In this document: in pieces, positions 11,783 to 23,932 of the stretch
How positions within the stretch are numbered: the stretch's first letter is position 1
Layout of the letters: every line of letters begins with the position of its first letter
Assembly: GCA_017590115.1 (NCBI GenBank)
Contig: JAGGNK010006482.1
Span: 62,001 to 126,000, forward strand
DNA length: 64,000 nt
Direction of reading: 5' to 3'
From: Montifringilla adamsi
Taxonomy: Eukaryota > Chordata > Aves > Passeriformes > Passeridae
Notes under the pieces: model-generated
Databases searched by the model: none
Seen by the model: the letters and a program-made list of their open reading frames with translations, nothing else
What the model was told of the DNA's origin: nothing
Program-made: the position numbers and the translations under genes

Positions 11783-14442
11783 ATATAAGCAATAATCAAC
11801 CAAAAATTACTCTGAAGAAAAAAGTTTCTACTTAAGGAAATTTCTGAAACAAGAAAACACTGAGGAATGCCAAGTCTACCTAAGTGAGAGTGATATTAAC
11901 ATTAAACACTCCAGATAATGCAAGTGAAACAGGAGCCCTGCCAGAGCATTATCGGAGTGCAGCTCTGTTGGCACATTTTAACCATGCCTTTGGTGGGGAC
12001 AGCACCAAAGAACTGAAGAGGAGTTGTGCTCCTTTGTACTCAAGCCCTGGCTACAAATGACTTTGGCAGGACAGGTTTGGCTGCTGTGTTTTGTTGTGTA
12101 GAGGTTCAGAGAGACTTGTGGGCATCAGCTCCTGCTGCTGGACTATATTCACTTCTGCTTTAATCTTTTAAGGCTGTTTATCAGTGTATGAGCATCAGAG
12201 CAGCTTTTATTTTGCAAATTACAGCTGGGAAAGCACAAGGAGCAGGCAATGAGAGGCACTCAGCCCACATATCCCACAGTTTTTGCTTTCAGTGATGCCA
12301 GGTGCTGTGATTCACCATCTCTGCAACAGCCCAGTGACCACAAACCAGCACATCCCAGCACACAGCTCCACACTGACTCTGGTGACAACCTGAGCTCAGA
12401 TTATAACAAATCCCATTTGCCCTTGTGACAAGGGACACAAAAGCCCTGTGGGGAAGGAGCCTGGCCACTGTGCCAGCCTGATGCCAGCTCCTGACAGGGT
12501 GGCAGTGAGGGACGGGAGGATGGAGGAGGTCGGTGTGGGCAGAGCCCAAGTCCAGCCTGCTGTGTGACCACCAGCCTTACTGGGTGCTCTGCCTCACTTC
12601 CAAGTGACCCTAGGAACAGCAATGGGAAGGATTTTGGCATGTTAATATGCACACACAGCCTGGACAACATGGGCACCCCTACTCAGGTGTCAGAGAAGAA
12701 CAAATACCCATTTCTAAAGCTGCTCTCAGCCTACACCAACTCAAACCTCAGAGCTTGCCTACCCCAGCTCCCTCTTGCAGTCACCACCAAGAGTGCAGGA
12801 AATACCCCAAATGCAAGCTACATGCTGCACAGGGAAAGCTGATACCCATAAATCCAATGGAAAAGCAGCACCTGTGAGAGTACTTGGTGCTACAGCTTGA
12901 GGTGGGCACGTACAACAGCAGCTCCCACAGGAGGATCCCAGGAGGGTCAGTGCCATGCAGGGAGCAGCTCCTGGGGCTGAACATGAGCAGGGGAGAGGAG
13001 GAGGAAGGAGTGCCATGACTTGCTGGGCTGAAAGGCAGTGTGATTCCCAGGAGAGGAGGCAGCCCTGGCAGGGAGAACAGCTTGCTGGAGGTGGATTTAA
13101 ACAGCCAGTGAGGGGGTGCTTCAAAAAATAACTGAGAATGTCAGATTATATGAAAGTTGAAAGACTTAGATTATTTGTAAAATACTAACAAGTAAGGCGG
13201 TAGCCAGGCTCTTATTGATCAATGAGTAAAATAACTGCCTCAGAAGCAGGGAGGCTTTAATATTTAGGGCCTTCATTGCAATAATGGCTTTCCAAACATC
13301 TGTACCATAGCCAGGTAAATGGCAGGTTAAAGAAAAAGGTTTTCAGTTGTTCTAAGGGAAAGGGATTGGTCTCAGGTGAGCCATCTTCTGCTGCAATCCA
13401 TAATGAACCTCACAACTGCCCCAGAAGATGATACAGACTCGTGTATCACTGTTGTGATAAACAAATTGAAAATGAAGACATAAAAAGGACCTGAACAGCC
13501 TCTCAGACTGCAAGGGCTAAGTCTAATATTCCACAATGGCCAAATCTCCCCTGATATCTTGGGAACAGAGCCAGGCACTCAAACCAAACCTGTCTCTAAG
13601 GCAGTGCAGCTACCAGAGCCTTTGGGTGACTTTGCTGGACAGCAGGAGCAGGGCAGCAGCAAGCAGCCTGTGGAAAGCACCTCTGTGACACAGGGAGAAA
13701 GAAAAGGGAATAGAAGAGAAGCATAACTGAGAGCAGAATTCACAGCAATGAGCTCATGCACAGATTTGTGTGAACAGCCACAGCACAAGGCACTGCCCTC
13801 TGGTTTTAGTGAAAGGCCTGGTTTTTAAACCTGGTAAGCCCAGCCTGCAGCAAAGGCTCTGGAGCAGCAGGGAGCCTGCCAGCCAGGCAAGTCAGCTCTC
13901 ACACACACCAATCTGTCACCCTGAGGAACAGAAACCAAGTGCACACAACAGCTGATCTTGTGGGACTGCATCCTGCCTCCACAGCAGAGCCCATGAGATA
14001 CCCTGGTAATTAAATCAATTAGGGAGGAGGGAAGGTGCACACCTGGAGCTGTACAGACAGGCTGCTGCTCTACAGCAGTCTCAGCCCAAGCTGCACATTG
14101 GCACCCAGATGCTTCCAGGACATCTCTGCCCTCCTCCCCGGATTATTAATTGCACCAGCCTATTTCTCAGCTCTGCCTGCCTCCCCTGCACCCACTAGCA
14201 CCTTCTCTACTGACTGCCATGGCTAACTCTGCTCTCCAGGTGCTCACAGAATTCCTCTTGCTGTTCATTACATAAGAATTCAATGACAGAAAGCAAATCA
14301 CTGCAGAACAATGCTGGTTATTCAGCTTAAGAGCAGCATAGTGGGATCCAGGAAAGGACACATACAGATCATCAACACAGCAAAAGAATTCAGCATCATA
14401 CACCTTTGCCAGGCTTAGATCTCACAGCACAGACCAGCACTG

Positions 14443-14460
14443 TTTAAACAATTGTTTAAA
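14443..14460. repeat. perfect 18-bp palindrome
   Basis: TTTAAACAATTGTTTAAA reads identically on both strands. It contains two convergent TGTTTAA forkhead-like hexamer cores around a central CAATTG. No neighbouring gene feature explains it. Confidence 0.5.
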
Positions 14461-15624
14461 AAGCATCCACAATGAGCTGAATAAGCCACCAGGCAGAACA
14501 AGTTAGCATTTATATATGTCAGGTCTTAGAGGTTTATCTCTCTCCCAGATAAGAGAAAGCTTTCAGCTGCCTTTGAGAGATCTGGAGGTATTTCAGGGGA
14601 TATATCAAGTTGCTTAGTTCTGTAAGCCAGCTGCAGTAAAAAGTCTTTTCAGCATTTCAAAAACAATAATTTCCACCTGTTCCAGGATTGCAAATCTACA
14701 ATAAAAAGTGTAAAGCACAGAACACTGCAGGTTTTCTTCTTCCCAGCAGTACAAACATGGGTAGAGATTTCTATTCAAGGTGATCTCTGCAAAGAGTTTT
14801 AAACCAGGGAAATTATCCCAGCACCCATCTCTAAATGTCCCTGGGCTGAAGGGCTTCATCAATTCTGCCAATCTGCATAGCCCCAGGCAAGGGGCAAAGC
14901 ACAGAACTGCACATGGCAAGGCAAAACCAGTGAACTCTGTTTTGTTTGACAAGACAAATGGACTTCAAATTCAGAGCTCCAAGTATCTGTTCTATTTCCA
15001 CATGGATAACTTCCATCTTCTGATAATCCTCACGTCTTTAGAAACCCCAGGACTTGAAAACATGTCCTCAGATAACCTGCACATTATCAAAGGCAGCAGA
15101 GAGGCTCTGGACAGAGGGAACAGGCTCTGGGGGATGAACAACAGATCCCACAGGAGTCAGAACCAGGTACACCACAACAATTACCCTTGTCGTGCACACA
15201 CAACCCACACTTGGAAATGCAAAGGGTAGCAGGCTTCCCACTTCCTTTGAAGCCTTAAACTTTAGCCCTTTAAGCCTAAATGCACTTTCAAAGCCCCGAG
15301 GTCAATGACTGGAGATTATCCAGGCAAAGACTGCTGGGGAGAAAGCTGTTCTTTTGAGTCACTGCAACGCTATCCCTGAAATTTAGGCTGATGACAACTC
15401 AGCATTTGTCAGAGTGAAAAAGGCTTTACAGCACCAAAGGACCAACAACAGTTCCCTGGTGCAACTTTAGTTAAAAAACTAATATGAAAATGCCACCCCA
15501 GGGCATCCTAATTTCACCCAGTGAAAGGGCTGAACCCAGGCTGCCCAGGCTGGGGTCCCAGGCTGTCCTGGGACACCAAAGCAGTGCCCCTGTTCTTGTG
15601 GCTCAGGACACGTGCTGTGCATTG

Positions 15625-15629
15625 TACTC
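15625..15629. repeat. target-site duplication, left copy (TACTC)
   Basis: TACTC directly precedes the LTR start TGTTA. The same five bases follow the LTR end, marking a retroviral-type integration. Confidence 0.8.
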
Positions 15630-15856
15630 TGTTAGAAATAGGTTAGAAACTGTTGTAAAATAGCTGATAGATTGTTAAGCATGTCCTGTTAGTTTGGTTA
15701 TGGTAAAAGGGTCGTTATAAGAAATACAGCACTCACTGTAGGGTATCACACCTCAGTGAAGTGCAGCACCCCCAGCGAAACGAGCCGGCCTGCACAGAGC
15801 TGTGATGGCCAACCGAGCGCCTTAACCTTCATGCAAGTGAAGGATCCAAAAGGAAA

Positions 15857-15890
15857 CCAATCCAAAGGGACAAAAAACAGGATAAAAAGG
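15857..15890 (+). promoter_or_regulatory. LTR core promoter (CCAAT box and TATA-like box)
   Basis: CCAAT at 15857-15861 is followed about 20 bases later by GATAAAAAGG, the usual order in a retroviral U3 region. Activity is not demonstrated. Confidence 0.45.
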
Positions 15891-15933
15891 GGCATCTGAC
15901 CCAGTGAATCCGTGCCACTCCACCTGGAACCTT

Positions 15934-16005
15934 GGGGACACCATCGGGGACACCATCGGGGACACCACCAGGGACACCACCAGGGATGTCACCGGGGACA
16001 CCACC
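15934..16005 (+). repeat. 12-bp minisatellite inside the LTR
   Basis: Six tandem copies of a 12-mer of the type GGGGACACCATC/ACC lie between the TATA-like box and the 3' end of the LTR. The first two copies are identical, the fifth (AGGGATGTCACC) is the most diverged, and the array then decays into GGGACATCGC. Copy number could be variable between individuals. Confidence 0.85.
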
Positions 16006-16161
16006 GGGACATCGCTGCTGAAGCAGCCCCAGCGCCAGCACTGCAGCATCCTCGGCGGGATCGCTCCTGCCCGGCCCGGGCCCCCTTGCTTCAGGCCTTT
16101 CTTTTATTATAGTAAATTATGAAATCACTTTAGTACCGGGAGTCCTGTCCCGTTTATAACA

Positions 16162-16166
16162 TACTC
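16162..16166. repeat. target-site duplication, right copy (TACTC)
   Basis: TACTC directly follows the LTR end ATAACA and matches the left copy exactly. Confidence 0.8.
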
Positions 16167-17660
16167 CACCAGCTGGGCTCTTTCTCAAGTGTTACAAATG
16201 CTGCAAAGCCACAGGAGCAAGGCAAGTTTCTGGTCACCACGTCAGCAGGTGCAGGAGCAGAACAGAAATCTGCTGGCAAGAAGATGTCCAGAGAGTTTTT
16301 GACAAGGCAGGGTGTAGTCCTGCCTTGCATGCCCCAGGGAGCTGCAGGAGGTGCTGCCCCAGCTGCAGGGACAGAACAGACACAGCCACTCAGGGCCATC
16401 CCTCTGCTCAGTCAAATCTCCTTCCAGCCTCTCACCTGGGCTGCAGCACCTTCCTCCTGCTCACAGCAGGCAAAGCCAAAACCTTGAAAACTAGAATTAA
16501 AAGCCACCAACGTCCAGGTGGCTTCTAACAATGGTGGCTTCTTTCTTCTGGCAATCCTCCATGACTTTTGGGCTCCTCTCTTCCCTGCCCTGGGCTCCAC
16601 TGCAGCTGACACCACTTGCAAATAAAACCTGAATTTGACTGTTTGCTGCTAAAATTTTCAAGGCAGGGGAAAAGCAAACACAGTCTAAGAGGAAAGGGTG
16701 TTAAGGAAATATGATCTGTGCAGTTTAATAGCAAGCAAAGACATGTAGAAGGATGGGATGTGGTTGACATTTGAGCATTGCTCACACAGCCTGGCCTGCC
16801 TCCTGCCTAGGAAGAGAGCAAAGAAGGAAAACTCTGGAGCCAATTGGGCACTGGTAGCAATACCTGATCCCAACAGCTGTATCCCATGTCCTGGAAGAAA
16901 TCCCTGTGGTACAGGTTGGGGTGTTGCTGGCAAAGGAATTGCATTGCGCTGGCTACTCAGATATCCTTCTCCAGTTGCTATGGGAAGAAAAATCAAAGAA
17001 CAAGACTGGTAACAATGTGAAAAAAAATTAGTAAAGCATGTGTTTAAAAGCCTTGCTGGCTGCCAGCCAGGGTGCTCAGCACCTTCCAGGTTGCATCCCA
17101 GAACAATTAGTCTGTATGCAGCCACTGAGTTTCCCAACACACTGCTCACCTCTGGGATGGAGATGTTGGCTCCACTCCAGCAACACTTAAACACATTCCT
17201 GAAATTTAACTGTGCTCTCAGGACATCAGAAGGGATGATCACCCATGCGCCAAAGCGTGAACAACACAGAAAATCTCAGCCTAAAACATGTGGAAATGCT
17301 CACAGGAGTGTCAGGGTGAATGTGTTTCATATGTGTTTGAAAGAGAACTGCCCAGTTACTGTGGGAGCCATCCCAGGGCTCCTTTCCCAGGAGGATGGGA
17401 GGCCAACAACATTTGCTTCCACATTTCCATTTTCTTAGGCCTGCAGGGCTCTTGTCAAGGTATTATCAGAAATAACTCTCATTGCATTCATCCTCTTAGG
17501 AGGGGTTTACCTCCATCCATCTTTCTCCCTTTCACCAGCGCACACTGCAATTCAGAAAGCTCTGCCTGGCCTGTGAGGAGAGGTGATTCCCTTGGAGGCA
17601 GCTTTTGAACTATCCTCATCTGGAAGGCTTTTTGTTCAGTAACAACAGCAAAACACTGAC

Positions 17661-17720
17661 ATTATTACTATTACTACTACTATTATTACTACACTATTAC
17701 TATTATTATCATCATCATAT
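17661..17720. repeat. trinucleotide microsatellite (ATT/ACT/ATC)n
   Basis: About 60 bases consist of ATT, ACT and finally ATC triplets with few interruptions. It is an ordinary imperfect microsatellite in CAMKK1 intron 1. Confidence 0.85.
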
Positions 17721-20700
17721 TATAATGTATTAGTACCATTCTTTTGCCTTTGTGGCTAGCAACTATAGGTAAATTAGTTAGGTGAATTAAAAAAACATTT
17801 TAAAACAGAACTCAAAAAAACCCTTCTTCTGCAATTAAGAGACAAAGCAAACTAGAAAACTTCCTGAGGAAGTGATAGATTCCTCTTGACTTGAATTAAC
17901 TGAGAGGAACTGTTGATGAAATCCTCCAAACCTGTGACCCAGGAGATCTAGCACAGGCAACTATAGAAAACTGAAAACCTACAAGACTGTGAATTATTCT
18001 CTATTACCTGACAAAAGACACCCATAGGAAAACTATTTTTAGCTTTCCTTTCACCAGTTATGTTTAACAATAAAATCCAATTCTTCAGCTGTTTTTGAGA
18101 ATCTTGCCTAATATACTTCCATAATGCCTGTCACCTGCCATGACCTACCTGTGTTTTACAGACAGTGCCTACTCACCAAGGGCCAAAACCACATTTACAC
18201 AGAGCATTTAGAAAGAGACACTCTTGCTCAGTTTCACCCAGACACCACCTCAATGGTCAGTGAGAGACTCCCAAACTTCTGATTCCTGAACTCTGCCTAT
18301 TTCATGCACCTTTGTACTCTTCCTATAATGAACACACCTCTGTAAGAGTAGATCTATAACAACACTCCATCATCATTCCTGACACAAACCAAAACTGGGC
18401 TCGTGCTTTCAGACCTGCTTCTGACAGTCAGTGCATCCCAATTTTCAACATTTTCAACATTTGAAGCAGAGATCAGAGTTTAGCCACATCCAGCTTAGCA
18501 AAGCCTAAGCCTAAGCCAGCAGCAAAGCCCCAGGTCACACCCTGTGTGACTCTGCCCCTGCAGCTGCAGCCCAGGCACAGGGGCCAAGTGAGAGGCAGAG
18601 ATCACACTGTGCCACTGAGCTCAACTGATCCACCAGGAACCCACACTAATCAGGAATTAGATCAGGAATTGCCTACATTATGTTTGTTGCAGGATGACTG
18701 TGAGATCAGAGAGATGAAAGATCAGAAAGAAGAAGAAAAATCCAATAGGTTTACTTGCTATATAAAGCACACAGTGGATTACAAAGGAATTTCCCTAGGC
18801 TCTCAGATATGCTATTCACTTGCTTACACATGTGCATGCTTCTGAACAATCATAACTCAGTTTCATCAATATTTTGGTAATAGAAAAAATATAATTACAT
18901 ATAGATAAAAGTTGAGAACAAGGTTTTATTTACACAGCAATGCTGACTGTTTCAGGGGGCAGCTTCCATCCGAGGGTGTTTTTACTCACTGCTGGTGGCA
19001 CAGGAGTTTGAGAATAGGCTCTGAATTGCACCTACCCACAAAAGGGACTCACTAGAGTAAGCTGAGAACAAAGCCTGAGAAGTCTTATCTAAAGCCTGAG
19101 ATCACTCTGCCTGACCAGGAAGCAAACAGCAAAATTTAAGTCTTGCACTGCTGTGGAATTAAGGAAAATCTCCTGGGATACACCATACTCACAAGGTAGA
19201 GCTATTTCCTCTTCTGTCTGATGAAACATTCCATCAGATTCGGGGTGGAATCTTCAGCTCATCCCCACCCATCCCATTCTGGAAGCACCCAAAAGAGAAC
19301 CACTTATTCTAAAAGTGACTAAGACATGAGTCATCTGATGAGTAAGCACATTGGCTCTGGAAATCTCATTCAATCCATGTCCATATCCAAGTCATTTCAT
19401 TACCTAAACCATTTATCCATTTTATACATTAATGCAGTAGCACTCCAAGGCCAGGAAGAAGTTCTTGTTTCCAACACCAGGGTAATTGCAGCTTATCTTG
19501 TCCTGCTGTGATAGACAGAGCACAGCCAGGAAAGCCTGTAGAGCAAAACCTCCTGGCAAGTGTGCATCACACAGTGCCCTCAAAGTCAGCTCTGGAGGTG
19601 CCTCCAGCCTCAGCCAACACTTGAGTTAAGCTGTGCTGGCACCAGCCCTCGTGCAGCTCAGCACCCTGCAAAGGCAAACACAAGCCCTGCTCCTGGCAGC
19701 AGGATGCCAGCAGGGCTCACTGCAGCCTGTGCCAGGACTGCAGCCAAAAGCTTTCAACCTCCTCCTGTTGCTCTCCCAAAAGCTCTCATATGAAGCTGCA
19801 AAAGCATTAAGTCAAACCACTAATGAGGCTTAAATATCTCTCCATTCTGGAGGAACATGAGCACATCACAAAGCACATTTGCTCATCTTCACAAACATCC
19901 TGTGGGATACATTCACAGGCAGGGAACTGTGCAGGGGAGAAGCTGTAATCCCCAAGAATCCTTAACAGACCCAAACAGATACCTTTGAAATGCTAGCTTA
20001 ATATCCAACAGGAGATCTGTGGCTGATGTTCCCCTGCCCTCTTCCTAAAATGCTGGTGAGCACATGAGGAGGTCTGGCCGGTCCTTGGATGGCCCCTCAC
20101 ACCCCAGCACAAGCACACCACCAGTGATGCACCCAGCAAACAGCCTGGGCACCCCCAAAATGATGAGTCTGTTCAGCCTGGTTCACAGCCCCCTGCACAA
20201 CCTTTCTTCAGGGCTGCTCATTTCTCTGTGTTCCATCAGCACAGCACAAAAAGTACACTTGTAAGTGGAATAATTTCAAAGGACTAATTTAAGTTGTTCC
20301 ACATCGTTCCACTGACATCACACTATGACCAGTGTCTCGATATTGCATTTCCACAGCTTTAGGTTTTCTGAATCTTTTTTTTTTCTGAATCACAGGAAAA
20401 CACAGCCAGGGTTTTCACCTGAATGGCCAGCCCTGTGAGCATCTGCCTTTAAAAGAACAGAGATTTCTCACCAGATGAATTTGCAATTTGCCTCTGCTGG
20501 ACTATATGTTAACAGTTGCCACCACCCACCTGCTTCCTCCACTGAGCTAAGGGTGCTCTGCTTTCATTATTCCCTTTGGCACTGAGGAAAGTTTTTCACC
20601 CCTCTGCTCTAAATCTAGTGACCACAATTCACAAACTGTGGTCAAATAACAGGATTTAACCCCATAAACACAGTCAGCCTTGGCTTCACAGCTGCTGTGC

Positions 20701-23682
20701 TGGTGTGGCAGTGATCTTCCTTGTCTGAAACAGTAGACCATGTTTGCCCATGGCTCCTGACCACCTTTCTACATCCCACTTCCCTCCAAGAACTTCAAGT
20801 TAATCACAAAATAATCTACTAAAAGGAAAGATCCCACCTCTGGAAGCCAAATGGAAGAAAGCCCACACCACAGGCTGGTCTGAGGATGAAGAGACTTACA
20901 CACAAAGCAACAGCCCAGAAGAAGTTTGATGTTACCACAAAGCAGCAGCTGCCAGCACTGATGAAGAATGATGAAAAAGCTGAGAATCTCCACAAAGGCT
21001 CCTTACAGCTGCCTGCAGGTGCAGGTACAAGATGAACACAGGATAAGCTGGTTTTCAGCACCGTTACAGCAAACACCTCTGAAGCTGTAGTGGGTTGACA
21101 CTCACCCCCAGAGGGTTGGGATGGAGGGCCTGGACTGACAGCTCAGCTGTGAGCACAGCCCAGGTGCTCCCAGCATGGCACATGCCCTCACACACACCTT
21201 CCCAGACACCTGTGCACACAGGATAAAGGGAAGAGCTGCAATCCCACCAGCACATCATCCTCCATTGCTCTCCATGGCAATGGAATGGGAGGCACCAACA
21301 TCCTCCAGGAGGGAGGAAAACCCAACAGCCTTCAAGAAGAGTGCACAGCAGCTCCAACACAAATCCACTTCACACTCAGGGTAACACATCCTGTCTCTCA
21401 TGCTAAAGGCATCCTTCAAAATAAAACTACCACCTCTTCTGCTATGCTTGTAGCATCATGAGATGTGTCTGCTCCCTGCTGGGATAACTGCTCCGTGTGT
21501 CTGCCTCTGCCCAGCCACTCTCCCAAACACCTACAGGGCAGCAAGGCTTCACTGGCCTCCTCCAGCTCCCCGGCCATCACTCACTGGCTGCTGGAGGATT
21601 GCAGGCCAGCATGGTGCCGTGGCCCTTTGCATTTATGCCTCTGGAACTGGTGAAAAGGCAATTCAAGGACAGACAGATTCCCTGAGCAGACAAACAGCTG
21701 TACCTTGGGGGAAGAGAGAGGCAGGTAGAAAGGAGCTTCCTGTTTTCCTTAGTTCCTTTCTCCAGGAGCTCTCTACAGAGGCCTTAGGACAATCTCACCT
21801 CTGCAAACCATTCCCCTCAGCTGTTTGCATCCAGCCCATGGAGAAGGCAGGACTGTCCCCAAGGTAACCAGCAGCACAAAGCCACAGCTCTTTCCTGGTC
21901 ACTCAATTCAGAGGGAAGCAAAGAAGCAGCAGGAAAACACCCAGGGTAAAAGACTTTATAAAGACCATCAATTACAAGCCCCCCATTTCAAGCTAAGGGT
22001 TTCACTCTGCACAAGTCCCAGAGAGGTTACACACCTGCCACCCCACCATAAGCACCCAGCGAAGTCAAAAATGAGAGAGCAGCCACCACCATCCTGTCCC
22101 ACTGCTGGCACTGGATCTGCTCCACGGAGGGGCACTGAGTGCAGCCAAGGCAGCTTCACTGCCACTCTGTTCTAAACAAGCAGAGCTCTCTGAAGTCATT
22201 AACTCATGTAAACATTTCATGTCTGTTTAGGGAGCTCCATTCTTACAAGCATCCACACATGAAAAGCAAACACTGAGTGCATTCAAGAAGAGGTAGAATC
22301 AAAAGAGGAAAAAGTTTCTGCTATAAATAGTGGAAAATTTCTTGTATTTTGTGCCACACAGTCTTTAAATCCTGTTACCTTCAACATCTGCATCTTCATT
22401 TTAAATGCTCTGCTTCCCCATACTGCTGCTGTAATTTTCAGGAAGTCAAAGCAGGCCAGAGCTGTGGTCTGCCCAGGGGAGACTTGTCTGGCTAAAAATT
22501 TGTGTTCTTTCCCTTGCTTCCTCACCCTTCTCTCCTCTGTTTGCTATATCTTGATTTTTAGACAATAAGTGAGTCAGGGTCTGTCACCAGCCCTGTCTGT
22601 GTACAGCACCAGTGCCATCACCAGTATGAACCATTAACAATATAAATGCAAAATTCTGCTTGTACAGGGGCTGGCCCAAAGCTCCTTGGAAAGACATCTT
22701 TCTCCAATGGCACATGGACCAGAGCCAGCATGAGCAGAAAAGCATGATTTGCAAAGGTGCCTATTTGGAGAATACAATCATGCAAAAACATGATCCTCCA
22801 TCAGAATGTCTTTGCACTTTCCAACAGACCAAAGTAAGTGTGTGCACATGTATATATGTTTTATCAAGTGTTTTTGGCACAGGAAGCATCTTGGTGCCGT
22901 GGTGATGGGTGCATCTTGTAAGCCCTTAAACATAATATATAGAGATAAACCTGAAGCCAGTTAGGAAAACAATACTGCTGAGCTTACATGATCCACAGCT
23001 ACTCTGAAAGGGACAAAAATTTAACTCCTATGAAAAAGATCAAAACAAAAACCCAGATCCATTGTTAAACAGATTAATCAGACTCTTGGAAAGCTTGTGA
23101 GGGATTGGGTTCAATCTCTGCAGCTGTTATTAACATAAACCCTGTAAAGCAGTAACAAAAGACCTGCCTAAGTCCCACTCTGCTGTTTACTTTGCAATGA
23201 AACTCTGCTCGGGCTCACAGCATTTAACACACACACTCTTCATTAAGGGGACAGGACAAGAGGAAGGAGTTGGCTGAAGTTTATACTGCAGCAAAACAAA
23301 ACTCTTAATGGCCCTTTCTATAAGGTCTAGCAGTATGGAAGAAAGCAGAGCCCCAGTGCCAGCAACACCTTTCCTGATCCAGCAGAGTCTGGGCACGATG
23401 CTGTGCAGGGCTCCAACCCAGGCACAGCAAGAGCCAGTCCTTTCCCAGGGGGATGAAGCCATGTCAGGGACAGAGGGGAGCCAGGGATGAGCATGTGCAA
23501 AGTAAGGAAAAGCACATTGTCCTGGCTGGAGTGAGCCTGGAGCACCACCCAGCTCAGGGCTGGGGAGGCCAGGCACAGCCACAGATGGACCTAGGGCAGG
23601 AAAGCTCCTGCTCACCAGGGCAGCAAAGGTACAGCCAGGAGAAAGGAGCCTCAGCACATCTCCAGAGGGGCTCCCACAGTTT

Positions 23683-23705
23683 GGGATGGGATGGGATGGG
23701 ATGGG
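23683..23705. repeat. (GGGAT)n short tandem repeat
   Basis: Four GGGAT pentamers and a partial fifth unit run in tandem here. The array is short and has no visible function. Confidence 0.8.
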
Positions 23706-23865
23706 CCCTGGTGTGCCACTGGCTCCCGCGAGAGGCTGCAGGGACGTGCTGTGGCAAAGGGTTAATGACACCCAGAGTGAGAAATCTCCAAAGGAGAGCT
23801 GACAGGTAAATGGAGCAGGGGAATGACAGCCTGCTGAGAAACAGCCTCCTGCACCCCTCACTGGG

Positions 23866-23932
23866 CGTCGATCACGCGCTCCCCAAAAATCCCCAAATTA
23901 GAATTAAATACGACGCTGCCGCCTCCGGAACA
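23866..23932. promoter_or_regulatory. isolated CpG-bearing segment, possible enhancer
   Basis: About eight CpG dinucleotides fall within roughly 70 bases (for example GGCGTCGATCACGCGC and TACGACGCTGCCG), in an intron where CpG is otherwise rare. The following bases contain a TEAD-like CATTCCA. The pattern suits a conserved or unmethylated element, but nothing in the sequence proves it. Confidence 0.25.

Larger units (their letters stand above)
15630..16161 (+). mobile_element. solo LTR of an endogenous retrovirus
   Basis: A 532-bp element starts TGTTAGAAA and ends TTTATAACA. These ends form the near-perfect terminal inverted repeat expected of an LTR (5'-TG...CA-3'), and the element is flanked by the 5-bp duplication TACTC. 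No gag, pol or env remnant adjoins it, so it is a solitary LTR left by recombination between two LTRs. The body has a CCAAT box at 15857-15861 and a TATA-like ATAAAAA at about 15882-15888, a layout that fits a U3 promoter and so plus orientation. A 5-bp duplication is commonest in ERVL-like groups, but the family cannot be fixed by eye. It is richer in CpG than its surroundings, which suggests it is not very old. Confidence 0.88.

Noticed and set aside
15630..16161. full-length provirus at 15.6 kb
   Set aside because: Only one LTR is present, with target duplications directly at both ends and no internal retroviral sequence.
17661..17720. CRISPR-like or other regularly spaced array
   Set aside because: It is a plain triplet microsatellite, and no repeat-spacer structure exists anywhere in the window.
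23187..23861. 224-codon minus-strand open frame
   Set aside because: Proline/serine-rich low-complexity translation with the GGGAT repeat in it and no recognisable family. GC-rich intron commonly yields such frames.
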